From a virus: a stretch of DNA of 45,299 bases. Location: the IMG/VR virus record IMGVR_UViG_3300036770_007267, positions 1 through 45,299 of that record; one strand, 5' to 3'. A program made the position numbers and the translations under genes. Of the stretch, positions 8,836 to 17,460 are shown one piece after another (the stretch's first letter is position 1; each line of letters starts with the position of its first letter). The notes under the pieces were generated by a model. It ran no database searches and was not told the origin of the DNA. It saw nothing but the letters and a program-made list of their open reading frames with translations.

Positions 8836-9315
8836 TTACCTTCTCAATTGTTTTAAATTATATAGTTCTAGATCCAAAAACATTTGCCAATATTTATCTT
8901 CGTTCATCTTGAGTTCAAAAAGTTGTCCATAATTTCCAAGTATTTCTTCATCTTTCTTAACATCCTTGATAAAATAATAGACAGCAGAACCGGCTGCTGC
9001 ATTTGAACTCGAATGCTTAATGTATCTTAATTCTACATTTTGAAGATTTTTATCTTCTGTATGATTTACTATTCCGCCAAATCCCATTGGAACAATATGT
9101 CTGTCGTATTTGTCGGCAAAATTTGCGGCAAATTTATAGTTTTTTGCATAACTTGTGCAGTGATCAGAGATCGAATTCGCATCGACCATTACTCCAATTA
9201 TTTCTAAAAAACTATCTTTTTTTATATCTTGATTTGCAAAAACGCCTAGTCCAGCATTTGGTATTTTTGATTCTTTTATATAAAATCTATTATCTTTTTC
9301 TTCTACTAATATCAT
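8836..9315 (-). CDS. SET-domain protein, putative protein lysine methyltransferase, 159 aa
   Basis: The SET signature is visible in order. GLGVFANQDIKKDSFL (about 22-37) matches the first conserved block (GxGvfA..dI..g..i), GGIVNHTEDKN (80-90) matches the NHS..PN-like block that lines the S-adenosylmethionine site, and YYFIKDVKKDEEILGNYG (113-130) matches the final block ending in the catalytic-region Tyr-Gly. The length of about 160 aa fits a stand-alone SET domain with no pre- or post-SET additions. SET enzymes methylate lysine side chains; the target could be a virion protein encoded next door or a host protein. The ATG overlaps the preceding stop (ATGA) and the gene is followed after 3 nt by a fibre-like gene, so it is expressed with tail genes. 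Confidence 0.8.
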   Translation of the reverse strand: MILVEEKDNRFYIKESKIPNAGLGVFANQDIKKDSFLEIIGVMVDANSISDHCTSYAKNYKFAANFADKYDRHIVPMGFGGIVNHTEDKNLQNVELRYIKHSSSNAAAGSAVYYFIKDVKKDEEILGNYGQLFELKMNEDKYWQMFLDLELYNLKQLRR

Positions 9316-9563
9316 ACATCAACCTGCCCGGAAATAATTGCTTCATAAGCTTCTTTTATATTCATTTTTTTACCAACAACAGAAGACAAACATTCCAAGA
9401 AAAAATCTTTTATGTTTTCATTTATTTTTTGTAAATCTTCTTCGTTTTCTATTTTTTTTATTTGTTCAATTGCTTCTTCGTCTATTCCCCAATCAAATAA
9501 TTGATTATCAATAAATAAACGATTTTCTCCATCTAAGCTTCTAATTTCTATTAATTTTATCAT
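9312..9563 (-). CDS. Small acidic tail-operon protein, 83 aa, unknown function
   Basis: An in-frame upstream ATG would give 114 aa but would overlap the preceding gene by 92 nt. The ATG at 9563 lies one base past that gene's stop and is the more likely start. The product is helical and acidic (MIKLIEIRSLDGENRLFID, then Glu/Ile/Lys-rich helices) with no motif I recognise. It sits between the H-like collar-fibre gene and the SET gene and overlaps the latter by 4 nt. A tail-assembly accessory role is only a guess from position. Confidence 0.65.
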   Translation of the reverse strand: MIKLIEIRSLDGENRLFIDNQLFDWGIDEEAIEQIKKIENEEDLQKINENIKDFFLECLSSVVGKKMNIKEAYEAIISGQVDV

Positions 9564-9564
9564 A

Positions 9565-10041
9565 TTAAATAAAAGATAGTCTCCAGTTCCAAGTAATTTG
9601 CATTTCAGAGGTTTTTGATATTCCCGGAAAAGTAGCCATGCTATATAAATCTCCATTATTTAATTGTAAGGCCATTTCATTTAATTCAAAACCATTCCCT
9701 TCGTCAAACGGTATGACAGAAGTAAAAATAACTTGCGTTTCGTTGTTGGGGTCTATATTGGAAATTACAGGCCTAACAACTCTTGCTGAGCCAAATAATC
9801 CGTTTCTTTCATCTCCGACTTGTTTTGGAACGCCTCCGTTAGTTCCTCCATCTCCAAATATCATTTTGCTGATAAAGAAATCAAAATCATTTCCTATCCT
9901 ATTAGATAAAGCAAGGGCCAGTGCGGCTCGACCAGTTCTAAGAATTGCATTGCTGAAATTAATTGTTTCTTTTTCGCCATTTTTATATTCTATCGTTCCT
10001 TTTATTGTTCCTTTACATGTAAAAAGATCTAATTGTTTCAT
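9565..10041 (-). CDS. Tail-collar fibre protein (P2 gpH N-terminal/DUF3751-like), 158 aa
   Basis: Residues 30-158 carry the pattern seen in the N-terminal domain of P2 gpH-type tail fibres. There is a GRAALALAL helix, a KMIFGDGG strand-turn, a P....R.GLFG segment, QVIFTSVIP, and a NEMALQLNNGDLYSMATFPGISK stretch (in several pieces). The protein ends after this domain with WNWRLSFI, so unlike P2 gpH it has no long fibre shaft and could serve as an adaptor to which fibres attach. It directly follows the I-like gene, as H follows I in P2. The family call is from remembered patterns and the synteny. Confidence 0.62.
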   Translation of the reverse strand: MKQLDLFTCKGTIKGTIEYKNGEKETINFSNAILRTGRAALALALSNRIGNDFDFFISKMIFGDGGTNGGVPKQVGDERNGLFGSARVVRPVISNIDPNNETQVIFTSVIPFDEGNGFELNEMALQLNNGDLYSMATFPGISKTSEMQITWNWRLSFI

Positions 10042-10043
10042 TT

Positions 10044-13000
10044 TTATTCCTCTTTATATTCAATATTAAAATTAATGGATTCTTGTTGGCTTGTTGAATC
10101 AACAAACTCGTTTCCTGAGTTTATTGAGTTTAGTATTTTGCTTGCTAAAATAGAAGACGAGTACTCAGTTGAATTAACTATAATTTCATTATTTGATCTT
10201 GATATTTGATCGAATTCGTGACCGGGAATTGGAGGCTCTATGGTTTCTGGAATGTTTATTGGTTGTTTCACAAATTTATAAATAGTAAAATCTACTGAAG
10301 TTCCTAATGTTGTCCAATCTTTACTTGGACCATCTATTGTTATTTTGTTTTCATCTATATCTAAGATAGAATAGTAATCTGAACCAATTAATATTAAATA
10401 ATTTTCTTTTAGATTATTAGATTTTGTAATTATTCCATTTGAATTTTTGCCATTTTGAATTCCTAGAGAACTTTCATAATTCGCAAGCGTTTCTAATGAC
10501 AAGCCTCTGTAATCAAATTGACCCACACAATTTTCTATTACTCTTCTGTATACAAATATTTCAACACCGCCAATATCTCCTAAAGAATAATTTTCAATAT
10601 AAAATTTATAATTTTCATTTTTAATAAATGATTTTATTTTATATTGGTTTTCATTAAGCAATAAATAATCATTAATTTTAATTAATTCGCGAACATCATT
10701 GATTGAAGACCCAGATTCTATATCAACCAAACCCCTTCTTTTTATGGTAACGTAACCACCATCACCAGAAGCAACGATTTCTAATTCAGGAGATAAAATT
10801 TCCCAAGAAATATTGGTTCTGTTAGTGCTAAATTCATCGCTATTAGATGGTCCTGAAAAAACAATTTTGTTATCTGGTAAGATCTCTAAAATTTCATATT
10901 CAAAATACTCAGTATCATTGATTTTAATTTTATATCCACTTTCTATTTTAATTTCTTCAAAATTAAAATTTTCATCTCTAAAAATATAGTAATCTTCTTG
11001 AGAAACCAGAACAGAAGATTGATTATATATTTTATTTGAAACTCTAAATTCAAATTGAGATCGATCAAGTGGTTCTGATACTGCGTTGATATTTTTAGAT
11101 AAAACTTCTAAAGAATCTTTAGAAACAGAAGATATACTATAAACCCCTGAATTGGTCGAAGGAGACAAAACTTCTAAAATATTAGAATTATCAAAAGGAC
11201 TTTCTCCTAATAAGTAATCTAAATTAATATTTTTTACATTGAACTTGCTTGTTTTTCCCTTAAATCTTTCATCTTGAAGATTTTCCGTTGAACTAAGATT
11301 TGGGGCAAATAAATAAATAGAGGAATTGAAACCCTGCCCAGAAACATCTCCTGACACATCTTCCATTGATGCTAAAATATTTCTCTTAACTAAATTTAAA
11401 TTTTCATAAGAAATAGATCTGTTGAATATGTGTTGAGCCTCCCCGGATATAACCGCCTCTTCTTTTACGAATCTTATTAGTGCTCTAATATCTTCAATGG
11501 GAGACTTTACAAATTCATTTTTTGCTCCTAAAAAGTTTATAGAATTTATTAATGAATGAAAAGGAATAAATTCTTCAATTATTTGTTTGCATTCTTCTAT
11601 TCTATCATTTGATAATTCTTCTATTTCGACATCAACCGAAAAAGTACTAGACTGACAATCCTTACATGTGTCAATGAAATTTTTATCAATGTGACAAGGG
11701 TCATAACTATCTCTTGTACTGCCGTTATATTCTTCCATATTGTAAATGTTTTCACTATATGGAAATTCGGTTCTTACTTTGCCCCAAATAATCGAGTCTT
11801 TTATAGGATGTCTAACTGGTATTATAATGTCAAAAAGAGGATCGTCTTCTTCTAGTACTCTTGTGTTCCAATTTTTTGGAGGATATTCCTGATCTCTTTC
11901 ATCTCTTTTATCCATTAATTCTAAAGATCTAATATATTTTTCTAAATTTTGTTCTTCTATGTCTGGAATTGGATTGACTTGATACAAAATTTTTATTGAG
12001 TCTCCAATATCTAAAGAAAATGGCCTAGAAGGGTGATTGTCTCCAACCCACTCACAAGTCCAAACTCCAGAATCTTCTTCAATTAGCACATAATTTTCTT
12101 CTATGATTCCCCAAGAATCTGCTCCCTTTGATCTAAACCACAATTCAAAATTTTCAGAATTTACGGGCAATATTATGCTATTGCTTAGTGTGAATTTATT
12201 TTCGCTTTCGCTATTTTTTGTAAAAACTTCTTGATATGTATATTTAGAATTTGTTTGCCAAAGCCTAGTGAATTTTAGCAATTTCATCCCGCCATCAGAT
12301 AGTGCTGTTCTCAACCCTCCTATTGTTCCTTTTCTTTTGAAGTTAGGTATGGCATTTTTTGTTTGCCTTCTCCATAAAGTCGGATCATTAGATTTTAATT
12401 TTAAATTAAAAATATTAGATAGTAATGGAAGAAGTTGTTCGTGAATAACATTTGCATCTAATAAATCTATAATTTGATTAGCAAAATCTTCTAAAAACGT
12501 AAATCCTTTAGCGACAGAATTATTTAATTCTTGTAAAATAAAAGGAGACAAATCATTCTGAGACAAGATGTTTTTGAACATCTCAGGCAGATATCTTTCC
12601 ATTAATATTTCATATTTGTCTTTTCTCGTGAAGTGACTGGGAATAGAAGCGGTCATTCTGGAATCGCTTCCAATAGTAAACATCATGTGAGCAGACAGAC
12701 TATCACCAGCTAAATTCGGATTCCAGTTCCAACATATAAAATAATCTCCCTCTCTAACTCCTATTGGATCCCATTCTAAAACAAATTTTCCTTCAACAAC
12801 TTCGCCATTTTCCTCTAATTGATACAGTATGTTTTCGCTTTCCACTTTTTCTTTTGTTTCAATCGGAACAAGATCTGGATTTAGCCAAGCTGGAAAATAT
12901 TCTCTATTTTCTTCTATAACATCTCTAAGATCTCTTCTAGGGAATTCGCTCTCATTGATATACCCAAAATTATTATCTGCGTAGCCTCCAAAAGTTTTTA

Positions 13001-13334
13001 TTGGATTTGCTTGCTTGTAATAAAAAGAGGAAAAAAACTTTGCATTCTCTACTTCTAATTCCAGTAATCGTAATTTACTCAAGTTCTCTTCTGAGGGAGT
13101 TTCGCAAGCTATTTTTTTTGCATTTTCATATTTGCTTATCAAAGAAGGTTCGACAAAGTCATAAGTGTACTCAGAAACAGTAGAACTCGTAAATTCTCTA
13201 GATATAAAATATATTGTTACTTTGTTTATTTTATAAGGCGTTGATAAACAACTAGAAGAATCAGTTGTTGTTAGTATAAATTTTAATTTATCTGTATTTT
13301 TTATATCTTTGTCTATTCCTACTGTTTTTATCAT
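10044..13334 (-). CDS. Baseplate protein I-like (P2 gpI family core) with large extensions, 1096 aa
   Basis: The segment at about 240-350 (RYLPEMFKNILSQ..., then LWRRQTKNAIPNFKRKGT and IGGLRTAL) matches the conserved core of P2 gpI-type tail proteins: helices followed by an arginine-rich stretch ending in KGT. The usual family member is near 180-200 aa, so over 900 residues are additional. The N-terminal 1-235 include a WEWDP-like and a CWNWNPNLAG strand region. The C-terminal half (about 380-1096) looks beta-rich with several repeated small domains (for example segments ending in VSP or SGPS), probably displayed on the baseplate edge. It lies between J-like and H-like genes, as in P2. A baseplate wedge periphery role is likely. 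Confidence 0.75.
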   Translation of the reverse strand: MIKTVGIDKDIKNTDKLKFILTTTDSSSCLSTPYKINKVTIYFISREFTSSTVSEYTYDFVEPSLISKYENAKKIACETPSEENLSKLRLLELEVENAKFFSSFYYKQANPIKTFGGYADNNFGYINESEFPRRDLRDVIEENREYFPAWLNPDLVPIETKEKVESENILYQLEENGEVVEGKFVLEWDPIGVREGDYFICWNWNPNLAGDSLSAHMMFTIGSDSRMTASIPSHFTRKDKYEILMERYLPEMFKNILSQNDLSPFILQELNNSVAKGFTFLEDFANQIIDLLDANVIHEQLLPLLSNIFNLKLKSNDPTLWRRQTKNAIPNFKRKGTIGGLRTALSDGGMKLLKFTRLWQTNSKYTYQEVFTKNSESENKFTLSNSIILPVNSENFELWFRSKGADSWGIIEENYVLIEEDSGVWTCEWVGDNHPSRPFSLDIGDSIKILYQVNPIPDIEEQNLEKYIRSLELMDKRDERDQEYPPKNWNTRVLEEDDPLFDIIIPVRHPIKDSIIWGKVRTEFPYSENIYNMEEYNGSTRDSYDPCHIDKNFIDTCKDCQSSTFSVDVEIEELSNDRIEECKQIIEEFIPFHSLINSINFLGAKNEFVKSPIEDIRALIRFVKEEAVISGEAQHIFNRSISYENLNLVKRNILASMEDVSGDVSGQGFNSSIYLFAPNLSSTENLQDERFKGKTSKFNVKNINLDYLLGESPFDNSNILEVLSPSTNSGVYSISSVSKDSLEVLSKNINAVSEPLDRSQFEFRVSNKIYNQSSVLVSQEDYYIFRDENFNFEEIKIESGYKIKINDTEYFEYEILEILPDNKIVFSGPSNSDEFSTNRTNISWEILSPELEIVASGDGGYVTIKRRGLVDIESGSSINDVRELIKINDYLLLNENQYKIKSFIKNENYKFYIENYSLGDIGGVEIFVYRRVIENCVGQFDYRGLSLETLANYESSLGIQNGKNSNGIITKSNNLKENYLILIGSDYYSILDIDENKITIDGPSKDWTTLGTSVDFTIYKFVKQPINIPETIEPPIPGHEFDQISRSNNEIIVNSTEYSSSILASKILNSINSGNEFVDSTSQQESINFNIEYKEE

Positions 13335-13342
13335 TTTCCCTC

Positions 13343-14917
13343 TTAGATATACATAAAAGAAATGCCTATGTCTGATGGTCTTATTATTTCATAATATTTT
13401 GTATTGACTAGATTTCCAGAATTATTCTCGTCATTTGTTGTGAAAACTAAGTCATAACTCTGAGGCTCCTTAATTTGCGATAAGTATCTAATAAGATCGG
13501 ATTCTCTTAATGTTTGTCCAAATTCCCAATTATAAAGCCTAAAAAATTCTTCTATTTTGTTTTCTATATTTTGTTTTATTTCTTGTTCAAATTTTTTATT
13601 TATTCTAGACAAAGAAACCTCAACAGAAACGTCCACTTCAATTATTTCTCCATTTTTTATGCAAATAAAATCAGTCATCATTTTGTGTTCTTCCATGTAG
13701 GCAGACAAATCTGCTTTTAATTCATCGCCAGCTTCTTGCAGCCCATCGATTTCTTTTCTAGCTAAAATATAAAGATCAATCACATTTCCTGCACAACCAT
13801 GGTTTCTAAGAACAGCTGTAGACTTTCCTATTTGCCCATGAAAAGGCGTCACAAACTGATCGGCTAAAGTTTTATAGTCTGTTCCCGTTACGGCTCTATT
13901 TTGCGTTCTAAGATAAGCGGGAAGTTTTCTCCTGATGTCTTCTATAGTGTCGCCATCATATCCAAAGTCGCCTTTTGTATAATTTCTTAAAAATACTGGA
14001 ACGCTATTGTCTAATCCAAAAACATTTGCTAATCGTTGTTCTTCAACGTATCCAGTAACTATATTTCCAACTATACCGCCCCCAATTCTGTATGCTACTT
14101 CTATTGTAGAGCCATTTGGGGGAATTAGACCGGCTCTATTATTTCCAAAAACAATGTAAGATCTATAATCTGAGTCATATTCTACTCTGTATTCTTTTCT
14201 GGGCTGAGAGTCAGTAAAGTAATCTACTTTTTCCCATAATACTCCATCTACTCTAACTACCATGGAATCGAAAATAACGGAATCGTATCGAGTTGTAAAA
14301 GTCTGAAGAATGTCTCCGTTAGAATTAAATTCATCAACAATAGTTTTTCCTTCTAGGCCGACTATTGAAGAATTAACAAAAGAACCAGCAGGAATAATTA
14401 TGTCCTCGTCAAATATTGGATTATTATTAGCGTCAGCTGGAAATAATTCAATTACTATCGGAACATCATTCGCAACAACCTCTAATGTCACCGGAGCAGC
14501 GAGAATCACATCAGAAGATAAAGCTCCTCCTAGACTAGCTGTCCATAATGATCTTGAAGGTATCGGTGGAGTTGGCTTAAATCCAACTAATTGAGATATT
14601 CTAAAAGCATTTTCTGGTTCTGTTACTGTGTCTATAAATAATTCATTGACCATTTGGTCAATCTTAAATGACAACGTATCGGCCAAAAATGCCCAATTTT
14701 CAATTAGCATGATGGCTATAGAACCTTCAACTAAGTCGTTAAAGGTATTTGGCAAAGTGTTTCCGTTTTCCCCAAATCGCTCATTGATAAAATCTACTAA
14801 TCTATTTTTTAAAGACCAGAAATCTTGGTTTGTATAATTTAAATTATTTATTTTTTCATTATTAATTAATGAAGATGTTGCATAAGGATTTGTTTCAAAA
14901 GGGCAATTTTCAGGCAT
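13343..14917 (-). CDS. Baseplate J-like protein (T4 gp6/P2 gpJ fold), 524 aa
   Basis: The hallmark region of the baseplate J family is present: a strand-rich core (about 150-300, including YRIGGGIVGNI), then KGDFGYDGDTIEDIRRKLP (315-333) and RAVTGTDYKTLA (341-352). The N-terminal helices (30-110) match the part that contacts neighbouring wedge subunits in the family. The C-terminus has EVDVSVEVSLS and a helical region. The gene sits between the gp25-like and I-like genes with gaps of 1 and 8 nt, the standard W-J-I order of contractile tails. The protein forms the core ring of the baseplate wedge and is structurally essential. Confidence 0.92.
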   Translation of the reverse strand: MPENCPFETNPYATSSLINNEKINNLNYTNQDFWSLKNRLVDFINERFGENGNTLPNTFNDLVEGSIAIMLIENWAFLADTLSFKIDQMVNELFIDTVTEPENAFRISQLVGFKPTPPIPSRSLWTASLGGALSSDVILAAPVTLEVVANDVPIVIELFPADANNNPIFDEDIIIPAGSFVNSSIVGLEGKTIVDEFNSNGDILQTFTTRYDSVIFDSMVVRVDGVLWEKVDYFTDSQPRKEYRVEYDSDYRSYIVFGNNRAGLIPPNGSTIEVAYRIGGGIVGNIVTGYVEEQRLANVFGLDNSVPVFLRNYTKGDFGYDGDTIEDIRRKLPAYLRTQNRAVTGTDYKTLADQFVTPFHGQIGKSTAVLRNHGCAGNVIDLYILARKEIDGLQEAGDELKADLSAYMEEHKMMTDFICIKNGEIIEVDVSVEVSLSRINKKFEQEIKQNIENKIEEFFRLYNWEFGQTLRESDLIRYLSQIKEPQSYDLVFTTNDENNSGNLVNTKYYEIIRPSDIGISFMYI

Positions 14918-14918
14918 T

Positions 14919-15338
14919 TTATCCTCCGATTGGAATTTCTAATCTTAATTCTTCTACTTTTTGAATATTGTCGAAATTTGTGAATAATATCTTAACTAGT
15001 ACGATATGTTGAGTATCTTGTCGTAAATCTTGTGGATCTAAAGAAGAAACAACGTCAGAGCCATTTGTAACCTCAATATTTTGAACTGCTATTCTAGGCT
15101 CCCATATAGATATGGCTCTCGCTATCTCATTTCTTATTTGTTCAAGAACACTAGAATCATTTTGTTCAAATATAAATTTTTTCAAAGCTGTGCCAAACTC
15201 TGGAAGCATCACGCGTTCTCCCGGCTCCGTGAGCAATAAGGCCAATAAATCAGATTTTATTTGATTAATTCCTGATTGTGTGTGAAAAAATCCTCTCGGA
15301 TGCCTTACTAAAGGATACGGACAGCCTAAAAAACTCAT
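14919..15338 (-). CDS. Baseplate wedge protein W (gp25-like), 139 aa
   Basis: The gp25/GpW-type motif is clear: a helix ending LLLTEPGERVMLPEFGT (33-49), followed by LKKFIFEQND and an EIARAISIWEPRI helix. In T4 and relatives this small protein joins the wedge core and connects to the sheath initiation surface; the TxPGER...PxFG motif and the EPR are family signatures. It lies directly upstream of the J-like gene with a 1-nt gap. The length (139 aa) is normal for the family. Confidence 0.93.
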   Translation of the reverse strand: MSFLGCPYPLVRHPRGFFHTQSGINQIKSDLLALLLTEPGERVMLPEFGTALKKFIFEQNDSSVLEQIRNEIARAISIWEPRIAVQNIEVTNGSDVVSSLDPQDLRQDTQHIVLVKILFTNFDNIQKVEELRLEIPIGG

Positions 15339-15354
15339 ATTAATAATCTCCTAT

Positions 15355-17460
15355 TTATTGACATTCTTCTGGAGCTTCTGTATTGCATTTTACAAATGGA
15401 CTTAACATAAATAAGGAAATGCAAGGAGCTGTTGTTGAAGAAGAAGCATAAACTCTGTCACTAGCCTTAAGTTGAGCACCTTTTTCTGTAGGCACCAAAA
15501 CAGCAACCGGACCTATACATGGGCCACATTCCTCTCCTCCAGGAGGAGGCGGACAATCTTTACCTGCCATTAATAATATCAATCTATCAGCTAAAAATGC
15601 GTGAATTTCTGCTTTGTTGAAATAAAAATTACATGAATAATGTAATGAATGCTTGCTAACAGCCGTAAACCAATTTCTTGGACCCAAACAGCCTCCATCA
15701 CAAAATTCTTCTGTCGATTTTCCTACTCCAACTACCGTGTAATGATCTCCTTCTGTCATGCAGATATAATCGCCAGCAGCTCTCACAAAAACATATCCAC
15801 AATTAATGTCTTCTTGCAATCTAATAATATGAGGTCCGCAACACGCTCCTTCTGCGTCTTCTTCGCCCTTTTGAGGAGCTAATATTTGAATATACTGTGA
15901 TTGGCATTTCTTTTGACTGTTGTCATCTGACATTTTTATTTCTAAACCATAACCAGTTCTTATTTTAACAAAAGCATCAGTAGCATCATTTGTCGGAATT
16001 CCTCCTTCTCTTCTATTGGGGCTGCACTGTTTATTGTTTTCATCAATCATTTCGATTGTGTGATTTGAAGTGCTTTGCATAGTGATTCCTCTTTTAGGAC
16101 CCGCACTATCTGATCCGCAGCCGCAAGCACATTGATCACAAGTGCAACTACAGTCATTACTATCGTCATTTAATTCGATTTTATTTCCAGTGGCACTTAG
16201 TATTCTAATAAAATTTTCATCACCCCTAAGTCTAGGACGATCATCGGGTTCAACATCGCTCATCATAATTTGATGGCCATGAGCAGATTTCCAAACTGTT
16301 TTTCCTTTAAATACTCCTTCGCCTTCTGGGCAACCATAATCAAATGATTTCAAAGAGCTTTCCCATTCATTTGTTCCTTTAGGTTCTAACACAGAATCGT
16401 CCATCCAAAGAGTATGGCCGCTAAGAGATATAAATTGAATTCCTGACTGGGGCAATGTTACTTTGTCAACTTTGTTGTTTTGACAATTTTGTGGTCCTTG
16501 GTAAGGTTTACATTCATTTCTATGTTTGAAATATGGATTGGCACAAGATTGATCAAAGGCATCTGCCGGACAATTGTCTAATTTTTCTATTGGTTGATCG
16601 CGCCCTGCATCTATATCTCCTTCATTACATTTGCTTACGTTTCCTCCACCACATCCGCAGCCTGGATGTGCCCACTGAGCAGTTGGGTGGACTCTATCAT
16701 CTTTTAATATTATGTGATTGCCCTGAGCTGACTTGATTTCTAATCTTTGCCAACGAAAATTACATTTATAATTTCCATCGACCATTTTTATCATGTGTTT
16801 TTGAGGGGTTTTCCATCCGTATATATTAGGATATGTAATTTTATTTTGAGCGTCTTCGTCTTCTTCAAAATCTAAAATTGAATCAATATCGTTTCCATTA
16901 TAGTTTTCGGTATTCCATGGAGGAAACACTTGTCCCTCTTGATTTCCTACTAAATATCCGCCTCTATGTCCCCTGTGGATTCGCTCATACTCAGGAATTG
17001 CTATGTCCCAACCTTGAGATCGATCTCTGTCCCAAGTTGTTCCAATATAATACCCCCAACTTCTATTGCCTGCCTCAAATAAGATGCATAATTTTGAGCC
17101 TGCTGGCGGAACCCAAGTGCAACCAGAATCATCAAAGCCTCCTTGATTCGAAACTGGGTAGGCCCAAGGAAGAGCTTTAACGGGCGTTTGAAAATCATGT
17201 AATAAAGGACTAAAAAATCTTACTCTTCCTTGTTTCCAAGGGTCTATTGTTTCTACGCAAACTGCCGTGTGAAGAGAATGCATTGTCTCGGCCTGAGGAG
17301 CTATTCTAAAATTTGTTTTTAGTTCGCTTTGAACCATAGACCTGAAGTTATACCCCATGTCAGAAAATCTTGCTTCTACCTGAGCTAATCTCGACGCTAT
17401 ATTGTCTATTTTATCCGGCAAGGGAAGATTTGTTATGTTATTACTTTCATTATTAGCCAC
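15355..17460 (-). CDS. Cys-rich baseplate spike protein (gpV/gp5-like OB fold), about 701 aa
   Basis: The first possible start is GTG at 17469. A GTG at 17460 is preferred because AGAGGTG lies 6 nt upstream of it. An OB-fold region (about 68-145: VETIDPWKQGRVRFFSPL, then VPPAGSKLCILFEAGN) matches spike proteins. Repeated short units with polar-hydrophobic pattern and Asp (HIILKDDR, HTLWMDDS, HQIMMSDVE, KIELNDDS, HTIEMIDE, EIKMSDDN) follow to about 515 and resemble the beta-helical shaft. Unusually it is rich in Cys: GCGCGG at about 270 and a CSCTCDQCACGCG cluster at 441-452, counted from the 17469 start. It lies between hub and W genes. No lysozyme domain was seen. Its role is membrane puncture at the tip of the tail. 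Confidence 0.85.
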   Translation of the reverse strand: MANNESNNITNLPLPDKIDNIASRLAQVEARFSDMGYNFRSMVQSELKTNFRIAPQAETMHSLHTAVCVETIDPWKQGRVRFFSPLLHDFQTPVKALPWAYPVSNQGGFDDSGCTWVPPAGSKLCILFEAGNRSWGYYIGTTWDRDRSQGWDIAIPEYERIHRGHRGGYLVGNQEGQVFPPWNTENYNGNDIDSILDFEEDEDAQNKITYPNIYGWKTPQKHMIKMVDGNYKCNFRWQRLEIKSAQGNHIILKDDRVHPTAQWAHPGCGCGGGNVSKCNEGDIDAGRDQPIEKLDNCPADAFDQSCANPYFKHRNECKPYQGPQNCQNNKVDKVTLPQSGIQFISLSGHTLWMDDSVLEPKGTNEWESSLKSFDYGCPEGEGVFKGKTVWKSAHGHQIMMSDVEPDDRPRLRGDENFIRILSATGNKIELNDDSNDCSCTCDQCACGCGSDSAGPKRGITMQSTSNHTIEMIDENNKQCSPNRREGGIPTNDATDAFVKIRTGYGLEIKMSDDNSQKKCQSQYIQILAPQKGEEDAEGACCGPHIIRLQEDINCGYVFVRAAGDYICMTEGDHYTVVGVGKSTEEFCDGGCLGPRNWFTAVSKHSLHYSCNFYFNKAEIHAFLADRLILLMAGKDCPPPPGGEECGPCIGPVAVLVPTEKGAQLKASDRVYASSSTTAPCISLFMLSPFVKCNTEAPEECQ

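Noticed and set aside
9564-9656. 114-aa version of the small tail-operon protein
   Set aside because: Overlaps the upstream gene by 92 nt; the internal ATG at 9563 one base past the stop is more credible.
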